Shown here piece after piece: positions 1-5,325 of a stretch of DNA of 7,284 nt. Position 1 is the stretch's first letter, and the number at the start of each line of letters is the position of its first letter. Source of the stretch: DATGQT01 sp033720695 (lineage in GTDB: Bacteria; Bacteroidota; Rhodothermia; Rhodothermales; Rubricoccaceae); contig JAWWCA010000182.1 in assembly GCA_033720695.1 (NCBI GenBank), forward strand, positions 1 to 7,284. The letters are read 5' to 3'. The position numbers and the translations under genes were made by a program. The notes under the pieces are model-generated. The model saw nothing but the letters and a program-made list of their open reading frames with translations. It searched no databases and was not told where the DNA came from.

Positions 1-53
1 CCATCGACCGCTCGGTGATGGGCTCCGGCGACGTCTCGCGCGCCGGCGACTGA
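1..53 (+). pseudogene. Mirror copy of the 3' end of the head-GIN lipoprotein gene (partial, edge-truncated)
   Basis: Read on the plus strand, codons from base 3 to the TGA at 51-53 encode IDRSVMGSGDVSRAGD. This is identical to the C-terminus of the lipoprotein encoded on the minus strand at 134-859. Nothing of the gene upstream is visible because the window starts here. If the inverted repeat is genuine, this is the tail of a second, convergent copy of the gene. If the repeat is a fold-back artefact, this is not a separate gene. The exact nucleotide identity favours the artefact. Confidence 0.4.
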
Positions 54-133
54 CCCTCCGGCCTCTGCGAACGCACGCGCGCCCGCCTCTCCTGCGAGGG
101 GCGGGCGCGCGTGCGTTCGCAGAGGCCGGAGGG
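54..133. terminator. Long GC-rich hairpin between the two mirrored stop codons; possible terminator
   Basis: This segment lies between the minus-strand stop (134-136) and the mirrored plus-strand stop (51-53), and it is self-complementary around position 93.5. Its core stem pairs GCGCGCCCGCC (77-87) with its complement at 100-110. The stem could be the natural rho-independent terminator of the minus-strand operon. There is no T-run after it on either strand, and a stem this long is atypical. If the outer repeat is a fold-back artefact, part of this stem is also artefactual, and a real shorter hairpin may have been the point where the fold-back occurred. Confidence 0.4.
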
Positions 134-859
134 TCAGTCGCCGGCGCGCGAGACGTCGCCGGAGCCCATCACCGAGCGGTCGATGGACGGGTTGCCGTAG
201 TAGCGGACGTCGCCCGACCCCATGATGTTGACGCCGAGGCGGTCGGAGGCGCGGACCACCACGTCGCCGCTCCCGGCGATGTTGACCTCGGCGCGCGCCA
301 CGGCGAGGTCGCCGACCTCGGCGTTGCCGCTCCCGGCGATGTTGACCTCGACGGCGTCGGCGGCCCCATCCACGGTGGCGTTGCCGCTCCCGGCGATGTT
401 GACCTCGACGGTGCGCGCGCTGACCCCGCCGAGGACGGCGTCGCCGGAGCCGGCGATGTCGACCTCGAAGGTGGCGGCGTCGATGCCCGCGGCCTCGATG
501 CGGCCGCTGCCGGCCACGCTCACGCCGTCCAGCGACGCCACCCCGACGCGGTAGCGGAGCGGGAGGTCGGGCTCGAAGCTCGTGTTGCGCGGCGTGCGGA
601 TCGTGAGCTCGTCGCCGTCGCGCTCGATGACGAGGCGCTCGACGAGGTTGTCGTCGCCCTCGATCTGGAGGTCGCTCGTGCGGCCCACCTCGATGACGAG
701 GGTGCCGGGCGCGCCGAGCGAGACGCGGCGGACGCCGTCGGCCGACTCGGAGCGGTCGCCCCGGGCGCCGGAGCCCTCGACGGTCTGGCTCATGACGTCG
801 ATGGAGGTGCAGCCGCCCAGGAGGGCGACGGCGAGGGGGAACAGGAAGAAGCGTCGCAT
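134..859 (-). CDS. Head-GIN (DUF2807) domain lipoprotein
   Basis: The protein has 241 residues. An N-terminal signal MRRFFLFPLAVALLGGC ends in a lipobox (LLGGC, Cys17), so it should be processed by signal peptidase II and lipid-anchored, probably facing the periplasm or cell surface. A short linker (18-45) leads into a beta-rich domain. From about residue 115 a ladder of Gly-Ser-Gly motifs appears at Ser118, 138, 158, 177, 197, 215 and 233, mostly inside the unit EVNIAGSGN, with a period of 18-20 residues. This is the pattern of the head-GIN/DUF2807 family (called a putative auto-transporter adhesin), which is common in Bacteroidota and likely forms a right-handed beta-helix. Its function is unproven. 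The start is the Met directly before the signal peptide; upstream is pyrimidine-rich with no Shine-Dalgarno. It lies 68 nt after the ABC permease on the same strand, so it is probably the last gene of that operon. Its 3' end lies in the inverted repeat. Confidence 0.88.
   Translation of the reverse strand: MRRFFLFPLAVALLGGCTSIDVMSQTVEGSGARGDRSESADGVRRVSLGAPGTLVIEVGRTSDLQIEGDDNLVERLVIERDGDELTIRTPRNTSFEPDLPLRYRVGVASLDGVSVAGSGRIEAAGIDAATFEVDIAGSGDAVLGGVSARTVEVNIAGSGNATVDGAADAVEVNIAGSGNAEVGDLAVARAEVNIAGSGDVVVRASDRLGVNIMGSGDVRYYGNPSIDRSVMGSGDVSRAGD
266..467 (-). repeat. In-frame coding repeats for the GSG ladder
   Basis: A 25-nt unit occurs identically at 266-290, 326-350 and 383-407, with a diverged copy at 443-467. 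The spacings are 60, 57 and 60 nt, all multiples of three. Each copy encodes the core EVNIAGSG (EVDIAGSG in the diverged copy) of one beta-helix rung of the lipoprotein. Identity at the DNA level, beyond what the protein needs, suggests recent duplication or gene conversion between rungs. It is also a site where replication slippage could change the number of rungs. Confidence 0.85.
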
Positions 860-927
860 GGCGGGGAGGGAGAGGGTGAAGCGAAGGCGCCTCTTCGACG
901 GGCGGTCCGGCCCGGAGGTTACACCCG

Positions 928-3378
928 CTACTCGGCGCGGAGGACCTCGAGCGGCCGCACCCGGACGGGCGTCCACGCCGCGAGCGCGGCGCTCCCGACG
1001 GCGAGGGCGACGGCGAGCGCCGCCATCGCGAGGCCGAGCACCGGGTCGAACGGGACCTCTACGTCGGCGGCCCGGTCGAGGCCGAGGAGGACGACCCGGA
1101 TGGCGAGGAGCCCCACGGCGGCGGCGACCGCGCCGAGGAGCGCGTTCTCGAAGAGCACCGTCCGCAGCGTCTGGCCCGCCGAGTAGCCGACGGCCTTGAG
1201 CACGCCCAGCTCGCGCCGTCGCTCGATGAGCGCCAGCCCCACGGCGTTCGCGATGAGCACGGCGCCGGCCACGAACGCGAGCCCGGCCACGGCCACCACG
1301 AGCAGGAACAGCCCGCGGTAGGCGCCGACGAGGAAGTCGCTCACGTCGGGCGCCGTGAGCACGAACGCGTCGGGGAGCGCGGCGCCGAGGCGGTCCGCCG
1401 TGGTGCTGAGGGCGTGGGGGGGGACGGCGAGGGTGTAGAGCGCGCTCGTGGCGTCGCCGCCGAGGCGGAGCGCGGCGGCCTCGGGGACGACGAGGCCGCG
1501 CGGACGCGTCAGGAAGCCCCCCTCCTTCGGGACGTAGCGACCGACGAGCGCGAACGCAGCCTCCCTGCCCGCGCGCGCCACGACGAGCGTGTCGCCGATC
1601 CCGATCTCCAGCCCATCCGGCATCAGCGCCTCGCCGGGGGTCTCGGGCCACCGGCCCTCGGCCACCGTCAGGTTCCAGTCGGCCCCGGCCTCGCGGCCCT
1701 CGACCTGGGCGAGCGCCGGCACCGGCGTGCCGTCCGTCTGCCGCACCAGGACCTCGGCGGTGAGACTCGTGTAGACGGGCACGCCGGGCCCGGCCTCGGC
1801 GAGGCGGTCGCGGTGCTCGGGCGTGCCGTAGACGACGAGGTTGTGCGCGCCGAACGCGACGCGCTGGCCGTCCACCTCGTCGCGGGCGTGCGCCATCACC
1901 ATCGCCGAGAGCCCGATCACGAACACGCCGGCGAACACGGCCACGAGCGCGGCGGCCGAGCGCACGGGGCGCCGCCCGAGGTTGCGACGCGCCATCCGGA
2001 GCAGCGGGAAGCCCGGCAGCGGGAGCAGGACGACGAGCAGGAGCGCGAGCACGAGCAGGCCCCCGAAGAGGGCGAGCCCCGCGAGCCCGGCCGCGAGCAC
2101 GCCGAAGCCTTCGACGAGCGAGCCCATGAGCGCCGCGCTCAGGAGGCCGAAGAGCACGAAGAGGACGGCGTAGAGGCCGGCGAGGGCGAGGCGCGTCCGC
2201 CCGCGCGGCCGCACCGGGATCTGGCGGAGGAGGACGGCCGGCCGCACCGCGCTCGTCCGCACGATCGCGACGAGGCCGAAGAGCACGGCGCTCCCGACCC
2301 CCGCCAGGAGGCCGCCCGCGAGGACGCCGGGGTAGAGGCGGACGTCGAGGAGGAAGGGCAGCGCACCCATGAGGACCGTCCGCAGCCACGCCGCGACGGC
2401 CACGCCGCCGAGCACGCCCAGCCCGCCGCCCAGCCCGCCGAGGAGGGCCGCCTCCAGCCCGAAGAGCGCGAGGAGGTCGCGCTGCCGGTAGCCGAGCGTC
2501 TTGAGCGCGGCCACCTCGGGGATCCGCCGCGAGAGCACGACCTGCATCGTGTTGGCCACGCCGATGCCGCCGAGGAGGAGGCCGAGCAGCCCGGCCGCCG
2601 GGAGCATGAACCCGAAGACGCGTGCGATCTCGTCATTGCGCGGGGCCGGGCGCGCGACGGTCCAGCCGTCGGCCTCCAGCCGGGCCGCGAGCGCCTCGGC
2701 CTGCGCCGTCAGCACGAGCGCGTGCTGGGCGACGGCGTCGGTGCCGGCCACGCGGCGCGCGCCCCCGAGCGAGAGGAGGACCGTGTTGCCCTGGCGGTCG
2801 GGGAGCTGGTCGGCGACGGCGCCGACGACGAAGCCGGCCGCGCCGGTCCCGGTGAGGCCGGCGAGCGTGACCCGGTCGCCGGGCGCGAGGTCGAGCGTGT
2901 GCGCGAGGTCGCGCGAGACCACGGCGTGCCCGGGCGAGGCCAACGCCTCGTCGAGGGGCGTGCCGTCGCGGAGGCGGAGCGGCCCGGCGAGCGGGTAGAC
3001 CTCGGGCTCGACCCCCAGCACGCGACCGACGAGGTAGACGCGGCCGTTGCCCTCGGCGCGGAGGAAACCCGCCGCCACCTGCGCCGTCGGCGTCCAGGCG
3101 GTGAGCGCTCCCGCGTCGCGGAGGCGGTCGAGCGCGGCGGCGTCGGCGGCGTCGAGGGGGCGCCCGTCGCGGGCGAGGCGGAGGTCGCCGCTGAGCTGCT
3201 CGACGGGGTCGGCCAGGAGCGCGTCGTCCACGTAGGCGGCGACGAGCTGGAGGCCGACCAACGAGAGCACGCCGAACGCCACGCACACGACGGCGAGGAG
3301 GCCGCGCTGCCCGCTCCGCCAGAGCGAGCGCGCGGCGTAGCGGAGGGCGAAGAGGAGGGCGCTGGACCGGCCGCTCAT
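928..3378 (-). CDS. ABC transporter permease, double FtsX domain, YbbP/MacB-like
   Basis: The 816-residue inner-membrane protein has about ten transmembrane helices: near 27-48, 255-278, 303-332, 351-374, 399-418, 425-452, 476-494, 687-714, 739-766 and 781-801. Two large soluble segments (about 50-250 and 500-685) should sit in the periplasm and resemble MacB-type periplasmic core domains. After each, an FtsX half carries a cytoplasmic coupling segment: RRIPEVAALKTLGYRQRD (284-301) and ERRRELGVLKAVGYSAGQ (719-736). Their similarity shows an internal duplication. Length and 10-helix layout match the YbbP type rather than 4-helix MacB or LolC/E. Such permeases usually move substrates within the envelope by mechanotransmission rather than through a membrane pore; the substrate here is unknown. 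The start ATG overlaps the ATPase stop in an ATGA, implying translational coupling. The stop is TAG. Codon use matches its neighbours. Confidence 0.94.
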   Translation of the reverse strand: MSGRSSALLFALRYAARSLWRSGQRGLLAVVCVAFGVLSLVGLQLVAAYVDDALLADPVEQLSGDLRLARDGRPLDAADAAALDRLRDAGALTAWTPTAQVAAGFLRAEGNGRVYLVGRVLGVEPEVYPLAGPLRLRDGTPLDEALASPGHAVVSRDLAHTLDLAPGDRVTLAGLTGTGAAGFVVGAVADQLPDRQGNTVLLSLGGARRVAGTDAVAQHALVLTAQAEALAARLEADGWTVARPAPRNDEIARVFGFMLPAAGLLGLLLGGIGVANTMQVVLSRRIPEVAALKTLGYRQRDLLALFGLEAALLGGLGGGLGVLGGVAVAAWLRTVLMGALPFLLDVRLYPGVLAGGLLAGVGSAVLFGLVAIVRTSAVRPAVLLRQIPVRPRGRTRLALAGLYAVLFVLFGLLSAALMGSLVEGFGVLAAGLAGLALFGGLLVLALLLVVLLPLPGFPLLRMARRNLGRRPVRSAAALVAVFAGVFVIGLSAMVMAHARDEVDGQRVAFGAHNLVVYGTPEHRDRLAEAGPGVPVYTSLTAEVLVRQTDGTPVPALAQVEGREAGADWNLTVAEGRWPETPGEALMPDGLEIGIGDTLVVARAGREAAFALVGRYVPKEGGFLTRPRGLVVPEAAALRLGGDATSALYTLAVPPHALSTTADRLGAALPDAFVLTAPDVSDFLVGAYRGLFLLVVAVAGLAFVAGAVLIANAVGLALIERRRELGVLKAVGYSAGQTLRTVLFENALLGAVAAAVGLLAIRVVLLGLDRAADVEVPFDPVLGLAMAALAVALAVGSAALAAWTPVRVRPLEVLRAE

Positions 3379-4076
3379 GCCGCGGCCTCGGCCGAGGCCG
3401 GCGCGTCGGAGGCAAGCCGCCCGTCCACGAGGTCGAGCACGCGGTCGGCGCGGGCCGCCACGGCGGGGTCGTGCGTGACGACGACGACGGTGAGGTCGAG
3501 GTCGTCGCGGAGGCGGCCGAAGAGGTCGAGGATCTGCGCGCCCGTGGCCGTGTCGAGGTTGCCCGTCGGCTCGTCGGCCACGACGAGGGCGGGCGCGGTG
3601 ACGAGCGCCCGCGCGATCGCGACGCGCTGCTGCTGCCCGCCCGAGAGCTGGTGCGGCCGGTGGTCCAGCCGGTCGGCCAGGCCGACGCGCGCCAGCATCG
3701 CGCGGGCCCGCTCGGCCGCCTCGCGCCGGTGCGGCCCCACGTAGAGCGGGGCCTCCACGTTCTCCTGCGCCGTCAGCGTCGGGATGAGGTTGAACTGCTG
3801 GAAGACGATGCCCACCTTCTCGTTGCGGATCCTCGCGAGCGCGCGCTCCGGCAGCCCCGAGATCGGCACGCCGTCGATCCGCACCTCGCCGGAGGTCGGC
3901 GTGTCGAGGCCGGCGACGAGGCCGAGGAGCGTGGACTTCCCCGAGCCCGACGGCCCGGTGATGGCCACCCACTCGCCGCGCGCGACGGTGAACGAGAGGC
4001 CGTGGAGGATGGGGATCGGCGTCGCGCCGAGGGGGAGCGTGCGGGTGACGTCGCGGACGTCAACGATGGGCGTCAT
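3375..4076 (-). CDS. ABC transporter ATP-binding protein, LolD/MacB/YbbA-like
   Basis: A complete 233-residue nucleotide-binding subunit that powers the overlapping permease. Visible motifs in order: Walker A GPSGSGKST (41-49), Q-loop in VFQQFN (91-96), signature LSGGQQQR (144-151), Walker B with catalytic Glu in ALVVADEP (163-170), D-loop NLD (173-175) and switch His in THD (His202). The LSGGQQQRVAIARAL and ADEPTGNLD wording is typical of the family that serves FtsX-type permeases (LolD, MacB N-domain, FtsE, YbbA). The chosen start (MTPIVDV) gives the usual family length; longer in-frame starts run into the divergent promoter region and lack family similarity. It is the first gene of the minus-strand operon and ends in a 4-nt overlap with the permease. 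The Ala-rich C-terminal tail (224-233) looks unimportant. The exact transported substrate cannot be told from this subunit. Confidence 0.97.
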   Translation of the reverse strand: MTPIVDVRDVTRTLPLGATPIPILHGLSFTVARGEWVAITGPSGSGKSTLLGLVAGLDTPTSGEVRIDGVPISGLPERALARIRNEKVGIVFQQFNLIPTLTAQENVEAPLYVGPHRREAAERARAMLARVGLADRLDHRPHQLSGGQQQRVAIARALVTAPALVVADEPTGNLDTATGAQILDLFGRLRDDLDLTVVVVTHDPAVAARADRVLDLVDGRLASDAPASAEAAA

Positions 4077-4123
4077 GGGCAGAGCGGTGGCGCGGTGCGC
4101 TCCTATCGTCCGCCCGGCACAGC

Positions 4124-4155
4124 GGGTTGCACTGTTCGACCGCCGGGTGCAACCC
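4124..4155. promoter_or_regulatory. Inverted repeat GGGTTGCAC-N14-GTGCAACCC, possible operator
   Basis: Two perfect 9-nt half-sites (4124-4132 and 4147-4155) are separated by 14 nt, so the half-site centres are 23 nt apart, close to two helical turns. The element sits centrally between the two divergent starts, 47 nt upstream of the ATPase gene and 53 nt upstream of the kelch gene. This suits a dimeric regulator controlling both directions, but no regulator gene is present in the window. It could also act as an RNA hairpin in a leader. The role is inferred from position and symmetry only. Confidence 0.35.
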
Positions 4156-4174
4156 CACCTCCGGACCGCCGATA

Positions 4175-4190
4175 TGCTAAATTCATAGCA
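4175..4190. promoter_or_regulatory. Short inverted repeat TGCTA-N6-TAGCA overlapping the A/T-rich patch
   Basis: Five-nt perfect arms (4175-4179 and 4186-4190) flank AATTCA, centred 26 nt before the kelch start. It overlaps the likely -10 region, a place where a repressor could block transcription. The arms are short enough to arise by chance, so this is only a weak suggestion. Confidence 0.2.
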
Positions 4191-4208
4191 CATCCGACCC
4201 GCTCTCCC

Positions 4209-5162
4209 ATGCGCCCCCTCCTCGCCCTCGTCGTGCTCGTCGCATCGGGATCCCCGGCCGTCGTGCGGGCGCAGCCTCCGGAGCCGTCGGCGCCCGCCCC
4301 CCGGAGCGGCTTCACGCTCGCCTACGACGCCGCCCGCGGCGCCGTCGTCCTCTTCGGCGGGTCGGACTCGACCTACACCCGCCTCGGGGACACGTGGCTC
4401 TGGACCGACGGCGCGTGGCGCCGGCTCGGCCTCCCCGGCCCGCCGGCGCGCAGCGACGGGCAGGCGGCCTACGACGCCGCCCGCGGCACGGTCGTCCTCT
4501 TCGGCGGGCGCGGCGCCGACCGCGAGCTCCTCGGCGACACCTGGCTGTTCGACGGCACGACGTGGCGGGAGGTCGAGGGGCCCGGCCCCTCGGCCCGGCA
4601 GCTCGCCGCGATGGCCTACGACGGTGCCCGCGAGCGGGTGGTCCTCTTCGGCGGGCAGGGTGCCGGCCGCGCCGTGCTCGGCGACACGTGGGAGTGGGAC
4701 GGCCAGGGCTGGGCGCGCGTCGCCACCGAGGGCCCGTCGGCCCGCGCCTCCCACGCACTCGCCTACGACGCCGCCCGCGAGCGAACCGTCCTCGTCGGCG
4801 GCTACGGCGACGGCGTCCTCGGCGACACGTGGACGTGGGACGGCGCCCGGTGGGCGCGCGTCCAGGCGCCCTCGCTCCCGCGCCTCCACACCGCTCTGGC
4901 CTACGACGCCCAGCACGGCCGGCTCCTCCTCTTCGGCGGGTTCGGCGAGGCGCAGCGGGAGGGGGACCTGTGGGCCTGGACCGGCGGCGCGTGGCAGCCG
5001 GTCCCGGGCGACCACCCGGCACCCCGCGCGGAGCACGAGGGGGTGTACGTGCCGGGGCAGGGGTTCCTGATCGTCGGCGGGGTGGTCGGGCAGGGGATGG
5101 AGCACGAGGACCGCGCCAAGGCCAACGACGTGTGGCGCTACGACGGCGCGGGCTGGCGCTGA
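4209..5162 (+). CDS. Secreted six-bladed kelch-repeat beta-propeller protein
   Basis: The 317-residue protein begins with a signal peptide (1-21; hydrophobic LLALVVLVA core, probable cleavage after VVRA before Gln22), so it is exported to the periplasm or outside. The rest is six kelch units, each with a YD..R..VVLFGG strand (double Gly) followed by LGDTW.W(D)G..W. The units start near residues 38, 87, 136, 185, 231 and 279. The last is diverged (VYVPGQGFLIVGG) and the chain ends at its final Trp-Arg. Six kelch units fold as a propeller that usually binds proteins or glycans. No catalytic residues or extra domains are seen, so no enzyme function is assigned. The ATG at 4209 directly precedes the signal peptide. 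The gene is divergent from the ABC operon and 163 nt ahead of clpB, and is probably a single-gene unit. Confidence 0.9.
   Translation: MRPLLALVVLVASGSPAVVRAQPPEPSAPAPRSGFTLAYDAARGAVVLFGGSDSTYTRLGDTWLWTDGAWRRLGLPGPPARSDGQAAYDAARGTVVLFGGRGADRELLGDTWLFDGTTWREVEGPGPSARQLAAMAYDGARERVVLFGGQGAGRAVLGDTWEWDGQGWARVATEGPSARASHALAYDAARERTVLVGGYGDGVLGDTWTWDGARWARVQAPSLPRLHTALAYDAQHGRLLLFGGFGEAQREGDLWAWTGGAWQPVPGDHPAPRAEHEGVYVPGQGFLIVGGVVGQGMEHEDRAKANDVWRYDGAGWR
4320..4937 (+). repeat. Tandem kelch-blade coding repeat, 147-nt period
   Basis: The block encoding AYD...VVLFGG restarts at 4320, 4467, 4614 and 4761, exactly 147 nt (49 codons) apart, and then at 4899 (138 nt). The first 21 nt of blades 1 and 2 are identical, and their first 42 nt differ at only a few bases. 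Such regular spacing and DNA-level similarity point to stepwise tandem duplication of blades 1-4. Blades 5 and 6 are older or more diverged. Confidence 0.8.
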
Positions 5163-5325
5163 GCCCCCGGCGGCGGGTGAGGCTTTTGCGAAGGGCGCCC
5201 GTGGCGCCTGCCATCGTGGCAAAACGCGGCGCAGCGGCACGGACTTGGCGCCCCAGGCCCAGAGAACAACACCGACGGCGGAGGCCGCGCACGCGCAGGT
5301 CCGCCCCACCGAACCGAACGCGACC
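5163..5325 (+). promoter_or_regulatory. clpB leader / intergenic region
   Basis: These 163 nt between the kelch stop and the clpB start hold no gene. They should contain the clpB promoter. I see no CIRCE element, no convincing sigma-32-type box pair and no Shine-Dalgarno sequence before the clpB ATG (GAACGCGACC precedes it). The only notable structure is the nested inverted repeat at 5184-5224; the rest is featureless GC-rich sequence. Confidence 0.4.
5184..5224 (+). promoter_or_regulatory. Nested inverted repeats upstream of clpB
   Basis: TTTTGC (5184-5189) pairs with GCAAAA (5219-5224). Inside lies the hairpin GGCGCC-CGT-GGCGCC (5194-5208), followed by TGCCA-TCG-TGGCA (5209-5221), which competes with the outer pairing. 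The element lies 22 nt after the kelch stop and about 100 nt before clpB. It could be an operator for heat-shock control, a mutually exclusive RNA structure in the clpB leader, or a weak end-of-gene hairpin for the kelch gene. As a terminator it is poor, because the T-run comes before the stem and an A-run after it. Confidence 0.35.

Larger units (their letters stand above)
1..186. repeat. Perfect long inverted repeat (fold-back) at the left window edge
   Basis: Base i pairs with base 187-i: bases 1-87 are the exact reverse complement of 100-186, with no mismatch over 87 nt. The 12-nt centre (88-99) is itself largely pairable. The right arm contains the last 17 codons (with the stop) of the head-GIN lipoprotein gene plus its 3' flank; the left arm repeats them in mirror image. 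The window begins inside the repeat, so the true arm length is unknown. An ordinary terminator hairpin would not extend 50 nt into the coding region. Either the gene end is duplicated tail-to-tail, or the sequence folded back on itself during amplification or assembly. The latter seems more likely because the arms are identical and reach the very first base. Confidence 0.97.
4077..4208. promoter_or_regulatory. Divergent intergenic region between the ABC operon and the kelch gene
   Basis: These 132 nt separate two divergent start codons, so promoters for both directions should lie here. The stretch TATGCTAAATTCATAG (4173-4188) is the only A/T-rich patch in the area. It sits 21-36 nt before the kelch start, a fitting place for a -10 element (TATGCT or TAAATT). 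I cannot find a convincing -35 or a full Bacteroidota TAnnTTTG box at the right distance. For the minus strand no clear promoter is visible. Neither gene has a Shine-Dalgarno sequence. Confidence 0.5.

Noticed and set aside
266..467. Regularly spaced identical 25-nt units resembling a small CRISPR array
   Set aside because: They lie in frame inside the lipoprotein gene and encode its GSG rungs. Spacers also encode conserved protein and there are no cas genes.
882..897. Hairpin CGAAG-N6-CTTCG between permease and lipoprotein genes
   Set aside because: Five-bp stem with no T-run on the minus strand; too weak to call a terminator or to split the operon.
1414..3744. Long open plus-strand frame opposite the permease and ATPase genes
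   Set aside because: Its product is a low-complexity mix of Arg, Glu, Ala and Gly with no recognisable domain. It is the mirror of two well-supported genes in GC-rich DNA, where antisense frames stay open by composition.
3471..4208. In-frame upstream extension of the kelch gene
   Set aside because: The frame is open further upstream, but that part is antisense to the ABC ATPase. The signal peptide right after the ATG at 4209 fixes the start.
5184..5224. Intrinsic terminator for the kelch gene
   Set aside because: No T-run follows the stem on the plus strand; the T-run precedes it and an A-run follows it, opposite to a terminator.
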